From Thermoanaerobaculales bacterium (GTDB lineage Bacteria > Acidobacteriota > Thermoanaerobaculia > Thermoanaerobaculales > Sulfomarinibacteraceae), in assembly GCA_035358815.1 (NCBI GenBank), contig DAOPQC010000001.1:516407-580406 (forward strand): DNA of 64,000 nucleotides, written 5' to 3'. This document shows, piece after piece, positions 33,954-42,016 of this stretch. Both the position numbers and the translations under genes were made by a program. Within the stretch, counting starts at the first letter, position 1. Each line of letters begins with the position of its first letter. The notes under the pieces were generated by a model that ran no database searches, had not been told where the DNA came from, and was given only the letters and a program-made list of their open reading frames with translations.

Positions 33954-34719
33954 AGGGGAGCGGCGTCGCGCCTGCTCCGCGGGCCGCCGCCGCGCGCGGC
34001 GGCTGGCCGTGCTCCTGGCGGCGGGCTGGCTGGCGGCGGGGGCGGGCTGCCGGACCACGGCCGACCGGCCGCTGGCCGACGCGGCAGCCCTCGCCGACGC
34101 TCGAGAAGCGCTCGGCAAGCCACTTTCGGGTGACCTCGCGGCGCTCTATCACCTCCGCGTGCCGTCGTCCGGCGCGCTGCGGCTGGCAGTGCTCAGCCGC
34201 GGCGGGGACGGGCGGATGACCGTCAGCGAGCCCTTCGGGGGCGCGGTGTCGGTGACGTCGTGGGCCGCCGGCAGGCGGTCGCGCCACTTCGACCTGCGGC
34301 GGGGGTGCTGGCAGGATGCCGGGGATGCCGCCGCGGGCATCGGGGTCGCGGCGATGCCGCTGCCGCAAGCGGTGCGGCTGCTGGGCGGCCGGCTGCCGGC
34401 GGTCGGCGACGACCGCGTGGCCGCGACCACGGATGGCCGGCTCGAGGTCATCGGCGCCGGCTGGCGCGCGCTGGTCACGGTTGCCCCTGGCCCCTGGCGG
34501 GTGACGGCGGTCGACGAGGTGACGACGGACGGCGGGCCCGGCTGGCGGGTCCGGTTGCGGGGCCACAGCGGGTCGGTCCCGGGGACGATCCGGATCGAGG
34601 GTCCCGACCGCGGCTGGGCCGAGCTCGAGCTGCTGCGGCTCGAGTGGGACGGCGGCGACGGCCTTCCCGAGGAGCCCGAGCTGCCGCCGTGCGGCGCCGC
34701 GCCGGACGGCCGGCCGTGA
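33919..34719 (+). CDS. Putative outer-membrane lipoprotein in the LolB position
   Basis: This protein of about 266 residues starts at GTG 33919, inside the end of the TPR gene. After a basic stretch (RRRARR), a hydrophobic core runs into the lipobox AGAGC (Cys about residue 45). The mature part, about 220 residues, is beta-rich. LolB receives lipoproteins from LolA and inserts them in the outer membrane. No sequence motif proves LolB here; the guess rests on position between the TPR gene and the tRNA-prs-rplY-pth cluster and on size. The n-region is long, so the true start could be further in. Confidence 0.6.
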   Translation: MSWWTASATTAEGERRRACSAGRRRARRLAVLLAAGWLAAGAGCRTTADRPLADAAALADAREALGKPLSGDLAALYHLRVPSSGALRLAVLSRGGDGRMTVSEPFGGAVSVTSWAAGRRSRHFDLRRGCWQDAGDAAAGIGVAAMPLPQAVRLLGGRLPAVGDDRVAATTDGRLEVIGAGWRALVTVAPGPWRVTAVDEVTTDGGPGWRVRLRGHSGSVPGTIRIEGPDRGWAELELLRLEWDGGDGLPEEPELPPCGAAPDGRP

Positions 34720-34814
34720 CCGTCGGCGGTCCTTTGGGCCGGCGCCGAGGTTGACCGGGTCCGGCGCGGCAGCTAAGGTAGTGCGCCTCGCCGAGGGGCC
34801 GAGGAGGTCGAGCG

Positions 34815-35210
34815 ATGAAGGTGACCGAGGTTCGCATCAGCCCTGCGAAGGGCGGCAAGGTCCGCGCCTTCGCGAGCATCGTGATCGACGACTGCTTCAT
34901 CATCAACGACCTCCGGGTCGTCGAGGGGCGCGAGGGCGAGTGCTTCGTGCAGATGCCCGCCCGCAAGGCGCGCAACGGCCAGATGCGGGACATCGCGCAC
35001 CCGCTGAAGAGCGAGACCCGCAAGGAGATCGAGGAGCGGGTGCTGTCCGAGTTCGAGAAGGCGGTCGCGGCGCTGGCGGTGCCCGCTCAGACTGACAGCG
35101 CGGCGCGCCAGAAGGACCAGCCGTCGGTGCTCGATCGGCTGGCGTCGAAGCTGTTCACCGACGACTTCTGGACCGCCGATGCGGAGCCCGAAGAGGAGTC
35201 GAAGGAGTGA
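34815..35210 (+). CDS. spoVG: SpoVG-family DNA/RNA-binding protein
   Basis: This 131-residue protein starts MKVTEVRISPAKGGKVRAFASIVIDDCFIINDLRVVEG, a typical SpoVG fold, with PARKARNGQMRDIAHP. SpoVG proteins bind nucleic acid and regulate diverse genes; non-sporulating bacteria also have them. The C-terminal ~45 residues are acidic and extend beyond the ~95-residue core. A GAGGAGG precedes the ATG. In many bacteria spoVG lies next to ispE and prs, as it does here beside prs. Confidence 0.92.
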   Translation: MKVTEVRISPAKGGKVRAFASIVIDDCFIINDLRVVEGREGECFVQMPARKARNGQMRDIAHPLKSETRKEIEERVLSEFEKAVAALAVPAQTDSAARQKDQPSVLDRLASKLFTDDFWTADAEPEEESKE

Positions 35211-35270
35211 CCGCCCCGGCCCTCTGCGCGGCCGGCCCGAAACCGGTGTTGGGCTATACTGAGCGCCGCT

Positions 35271-35345
35271 TGGGGCGTCGGCAAGCGGTAAGCCACCGGT
35301 CTTTGGAACCGGCATTCGCAGGTTCGAATCCTGCCGCCCCAGCCA
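35271..35345 (+). tRNA. tRNA-Gln (anticodon TTG)
   Basis: The cloverleaf is complete: acceptor TGGGGCG pairs with CGCCCCA, discriminator G and an encoded CCA end (35343-35345). The anticodon stem CCGGT/ACCGG holds the loop CTTTGGA with TTG. The T-arm is CAGGTTCGAATCCTG. A TATACT box lies at 35255-35260. The gene sits 16 bp upstream of prs and may be co-transcribed with it. Confidence 0.97.
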
Positions 35346-35361
35346 GGGAGCGGGTGGACAG

Positions 35362-36309
35362 ATGCTGAAGGAGAATCCGCTGTTCATCTTCTCGGGGCGG
35401 ACCAACATCCCCCTGACCGAGGCGATCTGCGGCTACCTGCAGACCGAGATGGGATCCGTGCGTCTCGGCAACTTCTCCGACGGCGAGATCCACTGCCAGA
35501 TCGAGGACAACGTCCGCGGCGCGGATGTGTTCATCGTCCAGCCGACCGGTAACCCCCCGAACGAGTCGCTGATCGAGCTGCTGATCATGCTCGACGCGTT
35601 TCGGAGGGCCTCGCCCGCGCGCGTCTGCGTGGTCATTCCCTACCTCGGGTACGCGCGGCAGGATCGCAAGGACGCACCGCGGGTGCCGATCACCGCCAAG
35701 CTGATCGCCAACCTGATCACGACGGCGGGCGCCGGGCGCGTGCTGACCATCGACCTCCATGCCGCGCAGATCCAGGGGTTCTTCGACATCCCGGTCGACC
35801 ACCTGTATGCGGCGCCGGTGCTGATCTCGGCGATCAGGCGCAAGGGCCTCGACCGGCTCATGCTGGTGTCGCCGGACGCGGGCGGTGTCGAGCGGGCGCG
35901 GGCGTTCGCCAAACGGCTCGAGGTCGACCTCGCGGTCATGGACAAGCGTCGGCCCGAGGCCAACAAGGCCGAGATCATGAACGTCATCGGGTCGGTCCAG
36001 GGCTGCGACTGCGTGATCATCGACGACATCATCGACACTGCTGGCACGCTGGTCCGGTCGGCCGAGGCCCTCCTCGAACGGGGGGCGCGGAGCGTTTACG
36101 CGGCCGCCGTGCATCCGGTCTTCTCGGGGCAGGCGATCGCCCGGATCAGCTCGAGCAGGATCGAGAAGGTGATGGTGACCGACACCCTCCAGCTCAGCGC
36201 GGAGGCGGCGCGGTGCCAGAAGATCGAGCAGCTGTCGTTGGCGGTGCTGCTCGGCGAGGCGATCCGCCGGATCCACGAGGGAGCGTCGGTGTCGAGCCTG
36301 TTCGTATAG
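35362..36309 (+). CDS. prs: Ribose-phosphate pyrophosphokinase
   Basis: This 315-residue enzyme makes PRPP from ribose-5-phosphate and ATP for nucleotide, His and Trp synthesis. Motifs: FSDGEIHCQIEDNVRG, the catalytic flexible loop YARQDRKDAPR, and the PRPP loop IIDDIIDTAGT (about 215-225). The length is standard for class I. It directly follows tRNA-Gln and precedes rplY by 23 bp. Confidence 0.97.
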   Translation: MLKENPLFIFSGRTNIPLTEAICGYLQTEMGSVRLGNFSDGEIHCQIEDNVRGADVFIVQPTGNPPNESLIELLIMLDAFRRASPARVCVVIPYLGYARQDRKDAPRVPITAKLIANLITTAGAGRVLTIDLHAAQIQGFFDIPVDHLYAAPVLISAIRRKGLDRLMLVSPDAGGVERARAFAKRLEVDLAVMDKRRPEANKAEIMNVIGSVQGCDCVIIDDIIDTAGTLVRSAEALLERGARSVYAAAVHPVFSGQAIARISSSRIEKVMVTDTLQLSAEAARCQKIEQLSLAVLLGEAIRRIHEGASVSSLFV

Positions 36310-36332
36310 ACACGTGCAAGGAGATTCGAGAC

Positions 36333-37016
36333 ATGAGCGAGAGCACCGATACCGTGCTGACCGTCGCAAAGCGATCCGATCAGGGCAAGGTGGCGGCGCG
36401 CCGGCTGCGCAGGCAAGGTCAGGTCCCGGCAGTGGTCTACGGCGGCGACCGGCCGCCGGCGTCGATCAGTGTCGACGAGCATGCGCTCCGCGAGCTGCTC
36501 AAGCAGCAGGCCGGAGAGCACACCATCTTCCTGCTCAAGCTGGAAGGCACCAAGGATGAGCGCCGGGCGATGATCCGAGAGATCCAGCGGGACCCCATCT
36601 CGGGTCACTTCCTCCACATCGACTTCATCCGGATCACCGCCGGGCAGAAGCTCCACGTCCGGATGCCGGTGGAGCTCACGGGGGACTCCGTCGGGGTGCG
36701 CGGGGGCGGTCGCATCGACTTCATCTCGCGCGAGCTCGAGGTCGAGCTCCTGCCCCGCGACATGTTCGACAAGTTCACGATCGACATCTCCAACCTCGAC
36801 CTGGGGCAGCATCTCAGCGTCGCCGATCTGGAGGGTCTGCTGCCGGAGAGCGGGCGCTTCCTCGAAGACCCGCACCGCGTGGTGGTGCTGGTCGCGACGC
36901 CGAAGATGACGGCCGAGGCCGAGGCGGCGGCGCCTGCCGGCGAGGCGGTGATCACCGAGGCCGCGGAGCCCGAGGTGATCCGCAAGGGCAAGGTCGAGGC
37001 CGAGGAGGGCGACTAG
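36333..37016 (+). CDS. rplY: 50S ribosomal protein L25 (bL25, general stress CTC form)
   Basis: This 227-residue protein has an N-terminal L25 domain that binds 5S rRNA (RRLRRQGQVPAVVYGG, then HFLHIDFIRI) and the C-terminal TL5/CTC domain. An acidic tail rich in Glu and Ala ends it. The AAGGAG before ATG 36333 fixes the start; a reading from 36213 overlaps prs and is rejected. It is co-directional with prs and convergent with pth. Confidence 0.95.
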   Translation: MSESTDTVLTVAKRSDQGKVAARRLRRQGQVPAVVYGGDRPPASISVDEHALRELLKQQAGEHTIFLLKLEGTKDERRAMIREIQRDPISGHFLHIDFIRITAGQKLHVRMPVELTGDSVGVRGGGRIDFISRELEVELLPRDMFDKFTIDISNLDLGQHLSVADLEGLLPESGRFLEDPHRVVVLVATPKMTAEAEAAAPAGEAVITEAAEPEVIRKGKVEAEEGD

Positions 37017-37049
37017 GCGGCGGCGGGCCGACGCCGCCTCCCGGCAGCG

Positions 37050-37793
37050 TCAGCGGTCATCCGACGCCACTGGTGCCGGCCCGTTGAAGCGCCCCATCGC
37101 GGCGTCGATCCCTTCGCGCACCGTCGTCTCCACGGCATCGGCGGCGCGCGCCACCAGCTGCCGGGCGAGCGGCTGCTCGTCGTCGGCGAAGGGCGACAGC
37201 ACGTAGTCGGCGAGATTCTGCCACGGGCCGCTGCCGCGGACGCCGAGCCGGAGCCTGGGGAAGCCGGTGCCGATCCGCTCGCAGATGTCGCGCAGGCCGT
37301 TGTGAGTGCCCGGCCCGCCCGAGCGCCGCAGCCGCAGCGTCCCGAGGTCGAGGTCGACGTCGTCGAGCACCACCAGCAGCCGGGGGGCATCGAGGCCGAG
37401 GTGGTCGAGGAGCCAGGCCGCCGCGGCGCCGGAGCGGTTCATGAACGTGAGCGGCCTTGCCAGCAGCAGCCGCGGGCCGAGCGGCGCCGACGTGACGTCG
37501 CACAGGGGGCGGTGGGACCATGGCGCGGCCCGGAGCCGGCTCGCGAGCTCGTCGACCACGAGGTAGCCCAGGTTGTGGCGGGTCGCCGCGTAGCGCTCCC
37601 CCGGGTTGCCGAGCCCCACCACCAGCTCGATGCCGGGGGCGGGCTCGAGCGGGGAGACCGCCACCTCGCGAGGGGCGTCGGCCTGGGTGGCACCCTCTTC
37701 GTCGGTGCCGGCGGCTTGAGCCGTCTGCTGCGCTCGCTGGCCGGCTAGTGACGACGCGGCGGCGCCGAGAATCCGATGCGGCGTGCTGCTCAT
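37050..37793 (-). CDS. pth: Peptidyl-tRNA hydrolase with N-terminal extension
   Basis: This 247-residue protein has a Pth core that starts at about residue 57 (ELVVGLGNPGERYAATRHNLG, with the catalytic His in TRHN). Then come FMNRSG, DDVDLDLGTLRLR and SGGPGTHNGLRDI. Pth releases peptides from peptidyl-tRNA. Normally the protein begins at the LVVGLGNPG strand; here about 55 low-complexity residues precede it. They may be real or the true start may be a GTG about 10 residues before the core. A TATACT box lies 15 bp before ATG 37793, with GAGGAAG between. It is inverted relative to prs-rplY, which usually precede it co-directionally. Confidence 0.93.
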   Translation of the reverse strand: MSSTPHRILGAAASSLAGQRAQQTAQAAGTDEEGATQADAPREVAVSPLEPAPGIELVVGLGNPGERYAATRHNLGYLVVDELASRLRAAPWSHRPLCDVTSAPLGPRLLLARPLTFMNRSGAAAAWLLDHLGLDAPRLLVVLDDVDLDLGTLRLRRSGGPGTHNGLRDICERIGTGFPRLRLGVRGSGPWQNLADYVLSPFADDEQPLARQLVARAADAVETTVREGIDAAMGRFNGPAPVASDDR

Positions 37794-37840
37794 CGCTTCC
37801 TCGACACGAGTATACGGGTGCCCCGGACGCGGGCCGATGA

Positions 37841-38122
37841 GTGTATGGCACGCCGTCGGCACGGCCGGCGAACAACTTCGGCGACATGCTCCTGTTCGAG
37901 CTTCAAAGCTCAGCGATCCAGGTCGGCATCTCGCACAAGCAGAACGTCACCTTCCCGGATGATCCCGAGCGCGGTTGCTGCCTGCGTCCCGAACACTCCC
38001 TCACTTTCGCGAAGCTGGCGGCGTACGACGTCGACCCCAAAGCCGAGGTCCTGATGGCGCTGGAGGTCCCGCAGCGGCCGCGACCGGAAGCGAGCGTCCC
38101 TCCCGCCCCTATGGAACCGTGA
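37841..38122 (+). CDS. Possible small protein of unknown function
   Basis: This open frame of 93 codons lies between the divergent pth start and the end of the giant secreted-protein gene. Its third codon positions are mostly G or C (about 83%), somewhat below the neighbours but above chance. No ribosome-binding site is visible; the start could also be ATG 37886. No motif is recognised, it ends in a Pro-rich stretch, and its last 14 bases overlap the convergent gene. It may be a decayed remnant. Confidence 0.3.
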   Translation: MYGTPSARPANNFGDMLLFELQSSAIQVGISHKQNVTFPDDPERGCCLRPEHSLTFAKLAAYDVDPKAEVLMALEVPQRPRPEASVPPAPMEP

Positions 38123-41100
38123 GCGACCACGCCGAGGTGTCGCTCGTCTCGAAGCCGTCGGCGAACGGGAGCGGCGCCGCGAGCGCGAAGTCGATGGCGC
38201 CGGTGATCGCATCCTCGGTCACCACAACCGGGTCGCCGAGCAGGGGATCGCAGGCGCCGCTGTACGCCGAGCCCCCGGGGCACGGGAGGTCGTCGAAGAT
38301 CTCGTTGAGGTAGCCGAAGGGGTTGTCGGTTGTGACCCGGTAGGTCCCGGGCGACAGCTCGGCGAGGTACGCGCCGGACGCCCCGCTCATGGTCGCACCT
38401 CTCCACTCCCCGGTGCTGTCCCAGAAGTCGATCGCCACTCCCTCGACCGGCTGACCGCTGCCCTGCTCGGTCACCGTTCCGGCGATCCCCTCTCCTCCCC
38501 AGGGCTGGAGGGCGAGGTCGACGAAGCGGGTGATCGAGCCCTCGACCACGGCGATCGGCGTCCCCTTGGTCGGGTCGCAGCCGTCCGGCGGCCCCCAGAG
38601 GCAGGGAATGTCGTCGAAGAGCTCGTCGAGCAGGCCATTCCAGTAGCCGTTTTGGGTCGCGACGAAGTAGGTGCCGGTCGGCAGGCCCCGCAGCTCGTAG
38701 AAGCCGCTGGAGTCGGTTGTGCCTAGGGCCACGAGGGTTCGGGTGCTGTCCCAGGCGGTCACCGACAGGCCGGCGATCGGGGCGCCGCTCGGGGCGGCGA
38801 CCACCCTCCCCGCGATGCCTCCGGACCGCGGCAGATGGAAGTCGACCCCGGAGGTCACGACGTTGTAGCTGAGCGGAATCGGGGTTCCGGCGCCGGGGGT
38901 GCAGCCCACGCCGGGCCCTCCAGGGCAGGGGATGCCGTTGAAGAGCTGGTCGAAATGGCTGGGGCTCTCGTCGTCGGTGACCGCGAAGAAGACGCCCGGC
39001 CAGGCGCCGCTCCATTCCCACTCGCCGCTGCTGGACGTAAAGACGGATCCGAGGCGGGACCCGCTCACGTTGTAGACGGCCACATCGACGTACTCGAGCG
39101 GCTCACCGGAGGTCTGGTCGAGGACCACACCCTGCATCGCTCCCAGGCGGTCGAGGGTGAAGTCGATGCCGCTCACGACGCCCCCGACAGGAAGCTCGAC
39201 GAGGGTGCCGGCGGCGTGGCTGCAGTGCTCCGGGTACTCTCCATCGCACGGCAGGTCCTGCCACACCTCGTCCCGGTGCGAGGAGTCCGAGTCGGCGATG
39301 ACGACGTAGCTGCCCGGCGCGAGGCCGCTGGCGGTGTAGGTGGGCGCGTACTCGCTCCAGTAGGCGCTGGCGACCTCGTCGCCGGCCGCGTTGACCACGC
39401 GCACAGACCCGTAGCCCGGCGAGGCGCCCCCGGCGTCCAGCACGGTCCCCGTGATCTCGCCTCGCCTCAGCAGGGCGAAGTCGATCCCGGTCGTGGGGGA
39501 GCCGGCCGCGGCCGCCACCGGGGTGCCGGCGGTGGGGTTGCACCCCTCGGGCGGTCCCTCCCAGCACGGCAGATTGTCGTACAGCTCCTCCAGGTACCCC
39601 GCCCAGTAGGAGCCGGCGATGACGACGAAGTAGGTCCCGTCGGCGAGCCCGGGGACGCGGTACCCGCCGGATCCCGAGTACGCGGAGTCGACGTAGTGGC
39701 CTGCCTGGTCGTAGACCGCCACCTCGGCCCCGATCTCCTCCCCGGTCGCCTGGTCGACCACGGTGCCGCTGATCGACCCCTTCGGGACCAGGGTGAAGTC
39801 GATGCCGGTGGTCTGCTGATCGAAGTCCACGGGCACCGGCGTGCCGGTCAGCGGATCGCAGCCCACGGCGCAGGGCAGGTCGTCGTAGAGCTCGGCGAGG
39901 TGATACTCCCCCCCGGCAACCACGAAGTAGGTCCCGGCCCAGAGCTCGTACGCAAGGTAGGTGTCGCCCGGGTAGGTGTACGTCGAGCCGGCGACCGCGC
40001 CGGAGGCGTCGTACACGGTGACGGGAACCGAGTCGGTGCCGGGCCCGCTCGGCGCCTCGAGGACCAGGCCGGAGATGCTGCCCAGCGGCTCCAGGGCGAA
40101 GTCCACGCCTGCCATCGAGCCGCCGCTGCTCACCACCACCGGCGTGCCGGCGGTCACGTCGCAGCCGGGAGGGCAGAGGATGTTGTCGTAGAGGACCGTG
40201 GTGTAGCCCCATTCCTCGGCAGTGAGGAAGTAGAGGCCGTCCTCGAGACCGACGAAGGCATAGCTGCCGTCGCTCTCGGTGGAGGTGTATCCGGCGTAGC
40301 CTCCGTCGGACGCGAACAGCTCGACGTCTGCCCACGGGAGCGGGCTGCCCGTCGAGTCGCGAACCACTCCCGCGATGCGGCCTCGGGTGTCGACCGCGAA
40401 GTCGATCCCCTCGGTGAGGGCGTTGACTGCCACCTGCACCGGCGTGCCGGCGGCCGGGTCGCAGCCGTTGGGGGGGCCGCCCGGGCAGGGGATGCCGTCG
40501 TAGAGGACGTCGTCGAAGCCGGTACCACTCACGGTGACGAAGTAGGTTCCGGGCTGGGGCAGGCGGATCTCGTAATGGCCGTCGGGCTCAGGCCAGGCGG
40601 TGTCGACCCAGCTTCCGTCGTCGCTCCATACCCGGACCCAGGCGTTCGTCACCGGGCTGCCGGTTCCAGAGTCGGTCACGGTCCCCCTGATCCCCCCGCA
40701 GGCGTCGAGGACGAAGTCGACGCCGGTCTGGTGACCCCCGGCGGTGACCGTCAGCGGGTCGCCGGTGAGCGGATCGCAGCCGTCGGGCGCGCCGCCCGGG
40801 CAGGGGATGTCGTCCCACAGCTCGTCCTGGAGCGGGACTCCGTAAGGGTACGCAATTGTGGTGAGGTAGTAGGTGCCTGACGGCAGCCAGTCCACCGCGT
40901 ATTGGCCGGCAGAGATGTACCCAAACCCGAGGCTCGCGCCGGCGACGGACCACACGCCGACGTCCCCGTAGACGGGATCGCCGGCGTCCGTGCGGGTCAC
41001 CTCCCCGCTGATGGTGGCCGGGTTGCCGACCGAGAGCTGGTACGCGCCGATGGCTCCATTCATACCCGCCAGCCGGATCAGGTACTGCTGGCCGGCGTCC

Positions 41101-41822
41101 GCCCAGAACGACACGCCGGACTGGAGCCCCTGGATGTCGTCGTTGCACTCGAGCTGGTTGGCGAAGGTTCCGGGACACGCCGTGTGCACCGACAGCACGG
41201 TGTCGTAGGAGGATCCGAGCGTGTCCACGGCGACCTGACCTGAGGCGGCGGCGACGTAGCGGAACCAGACGTCGGGCGAGAGCATCGAGGCTCCGCAGGA
41301 CGCCTGTCCGTCGTTGGTGGCGGCGCTGGAGTCGCCAACGTACACCCCACCCATCGCGGCCAGGTCCGCGTGGGTGCAGAGGTCGTTGGGTGGCGCCATC
41401 GTCTTTGCGTGCCCCACCCGATGCGCCCGGCTCGCCCTCTGCCTCGCGGGAGGAGCGAAGGTGCCCTCGGCTGCGAGACGGAGGTTCGACACCTCGAGCG
41501 CGAGCGCGTGGACCTTGGCGGCGACCACCTCGCGATCTGAGGGGGCGAGCCCGCGAACGGCGGCTTCGAGAGCTTCGACGTTGGCGCTGAAGCGTCTGGC
41601 GTCGCTTGCGACCGCCGAGCAATCGAGCGCGCCGCGCTCGAGGTTGAGCCGCGCCAGCTCGATTCGCCGCTGGATGCGCAGGTCGAGCGCCTGGATCCTG
41701 GCCAGGATCTCCTCCTCGGACCTGGGCTCTGCCGCCGCACCGGTTTCCGTCATTGCGATCAGCAGGGTGAGAGCGATCGCCCACCCCGCGGTCAGACCTC
41801 GGGTCACAACCAGCGCTCGCAT
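38109..41822 (-). CDS. Giant secreted protein with nine carboxypeptidase-regulatory-like repeats
   Basis: This 1237-residue protein has a signal peptide (about 1-31) and a helical region (about 35-110). A PPC-like beta domain follows (about 145-265, with ECNDDIQ), then nine repeats of about 95-105 residues. Each repeat has a Cna-B/carboxypeptidase-regulatory-like fold (GxIxGxVxD... GTYFV) and ends in the motif LYDDIPC..G.CDP..GTPV...GIDFAL. The two cysteines in this linker are kept in nearly all repeats and probably form a disulfide. The last residues are PFADGFETSDTSAWSLTVP, shared with the C25 peptidase. AAGGAG precedes the ATG. It is probably an extracellular stalk or adhesin. Confidence 0.85.
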   Translation of the reverse strand: MRALVVTRGLTAGWAIALTLLIAMTETGAAAEPRSEEEILARIQALDLRIQRRIELARLNLERGALDCSAVASDARRFSANVEALEAAVRGLAPSDREVVAAKVHALALEVSNLRLAAEGTFAPPARQRASRAHRVGHAKTMAPPNDLCTHADLAAMGGVYVGDSSAATNDGQASCGASMLSPDVWFRYVAAASGQVAVDTLGSSYDTVLSVHTACPGTFANQLECNDDIQGLQSGVSFWADAGQQYLIRLAGMNGAIGAYQLSVGNPATISGEVTRTDAGDPVYGDVGVWSVAGASLGFGYISAGQYAVDWLPSGTYYLTTIAYPYGVPLQDELWDDIPCPGGAPDGCDPLTGDPLTVTAGGHQTGVDFVLDACGGIRGTVTDSGTGSPVTNAWVRVWSDDGSWVDTAWPEPDGHYEIRLPQPGTYFVTVSGTGFDDVLYDGIPCPGGPPNGCDPAAGTPVQVAVNALTEGIDFAVDTRGRIAGVVRDSTGSPLPWADVELFASDGGYAGYTSTESDGSYAFVGLEDGLYFLTAEEWGYTTVLYDNILCPPGCDVTAGTPVVVSSGGSMAGVDFALEPLGSISGLVLEAPSGPGTDSVPVTVYDASGAVAGSTYTYPGDTYLAYELWAGTYFVVAGGEYHLAELYDDLPCAVGCDPLTGTPVPVDFDQQTTGIDFTLVPKGSISGTVVDQATGEEIGAEVAVYDQAGHYVDSAYSGSGGYRVPGLADGTYFVVIAGSYWAGYLEELYDNLPCWEGPPEGCNPTAGTPVAAAAGSPTTGIDFALLRRGEITGTVLDAGGASPGYGSVRVVNAAGDEVASAYWSEYAPTYTASGLAPGSYVVIADSDSSHRDEVWQDLPCDGEYPEHCSHAAGTLVELPVGGVVSGIDFTLDRLGAMQGVVLDQTSGEPLEYVDVAVYNVSGSRLGSVFTSSSGEWEWSGAWPGVFFAVTDDESPSHFDQLFNGIPCPGGPGVGCTPGAGTPIPLSYNVVTSGVDFHLPRSGGIAGRVVAAPSGAPIAGLSVTAWDSTRTLVALGTTDSSGFYELRGLPTGTYFVATQNGYWNGLLDELFDDIPCLWGPPDGCDPTKGTPIAVVEGSITRFVDLALQPWGGEGIAGTVTEQGSGQPVEGVAIDFWDSTGEWRGATMSGASGAYLAELSPGTYRVTTDNPFGYLNEIFDDLPCPGGSAYSGACDPLLGDPVVVTEDAITGAIDFALAAPLPFADGFETSDTSAWSLTVP

Positions 41823-42016
41823 GCCGTCGCTCCTTCCCGCAGCGAGATCAGACCACGGTCCCCAGCCTCCCTGGGATCTCGCGCCGAGCGTGGACACGGG
41901 ACGTGCCCAATATGATGGTTATCACGTTGCGGCGATTCTACCACCGCTGGCGGCCGACCGTGGGGCGGCGCCCACTGCGGGAAGGTGGTGACCCGGACCG
42001 GGCTCCCGGCGGGCGT

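Noticed and set aside
41823..42016. A small RNA gene upstream of the giant repeat protein
   Set aside because: The stretch has an AT-richer patch and a TAGAAT box that fit a promoter with a leader of about 105 nt; no stable hairpin with a T-tract was seen.
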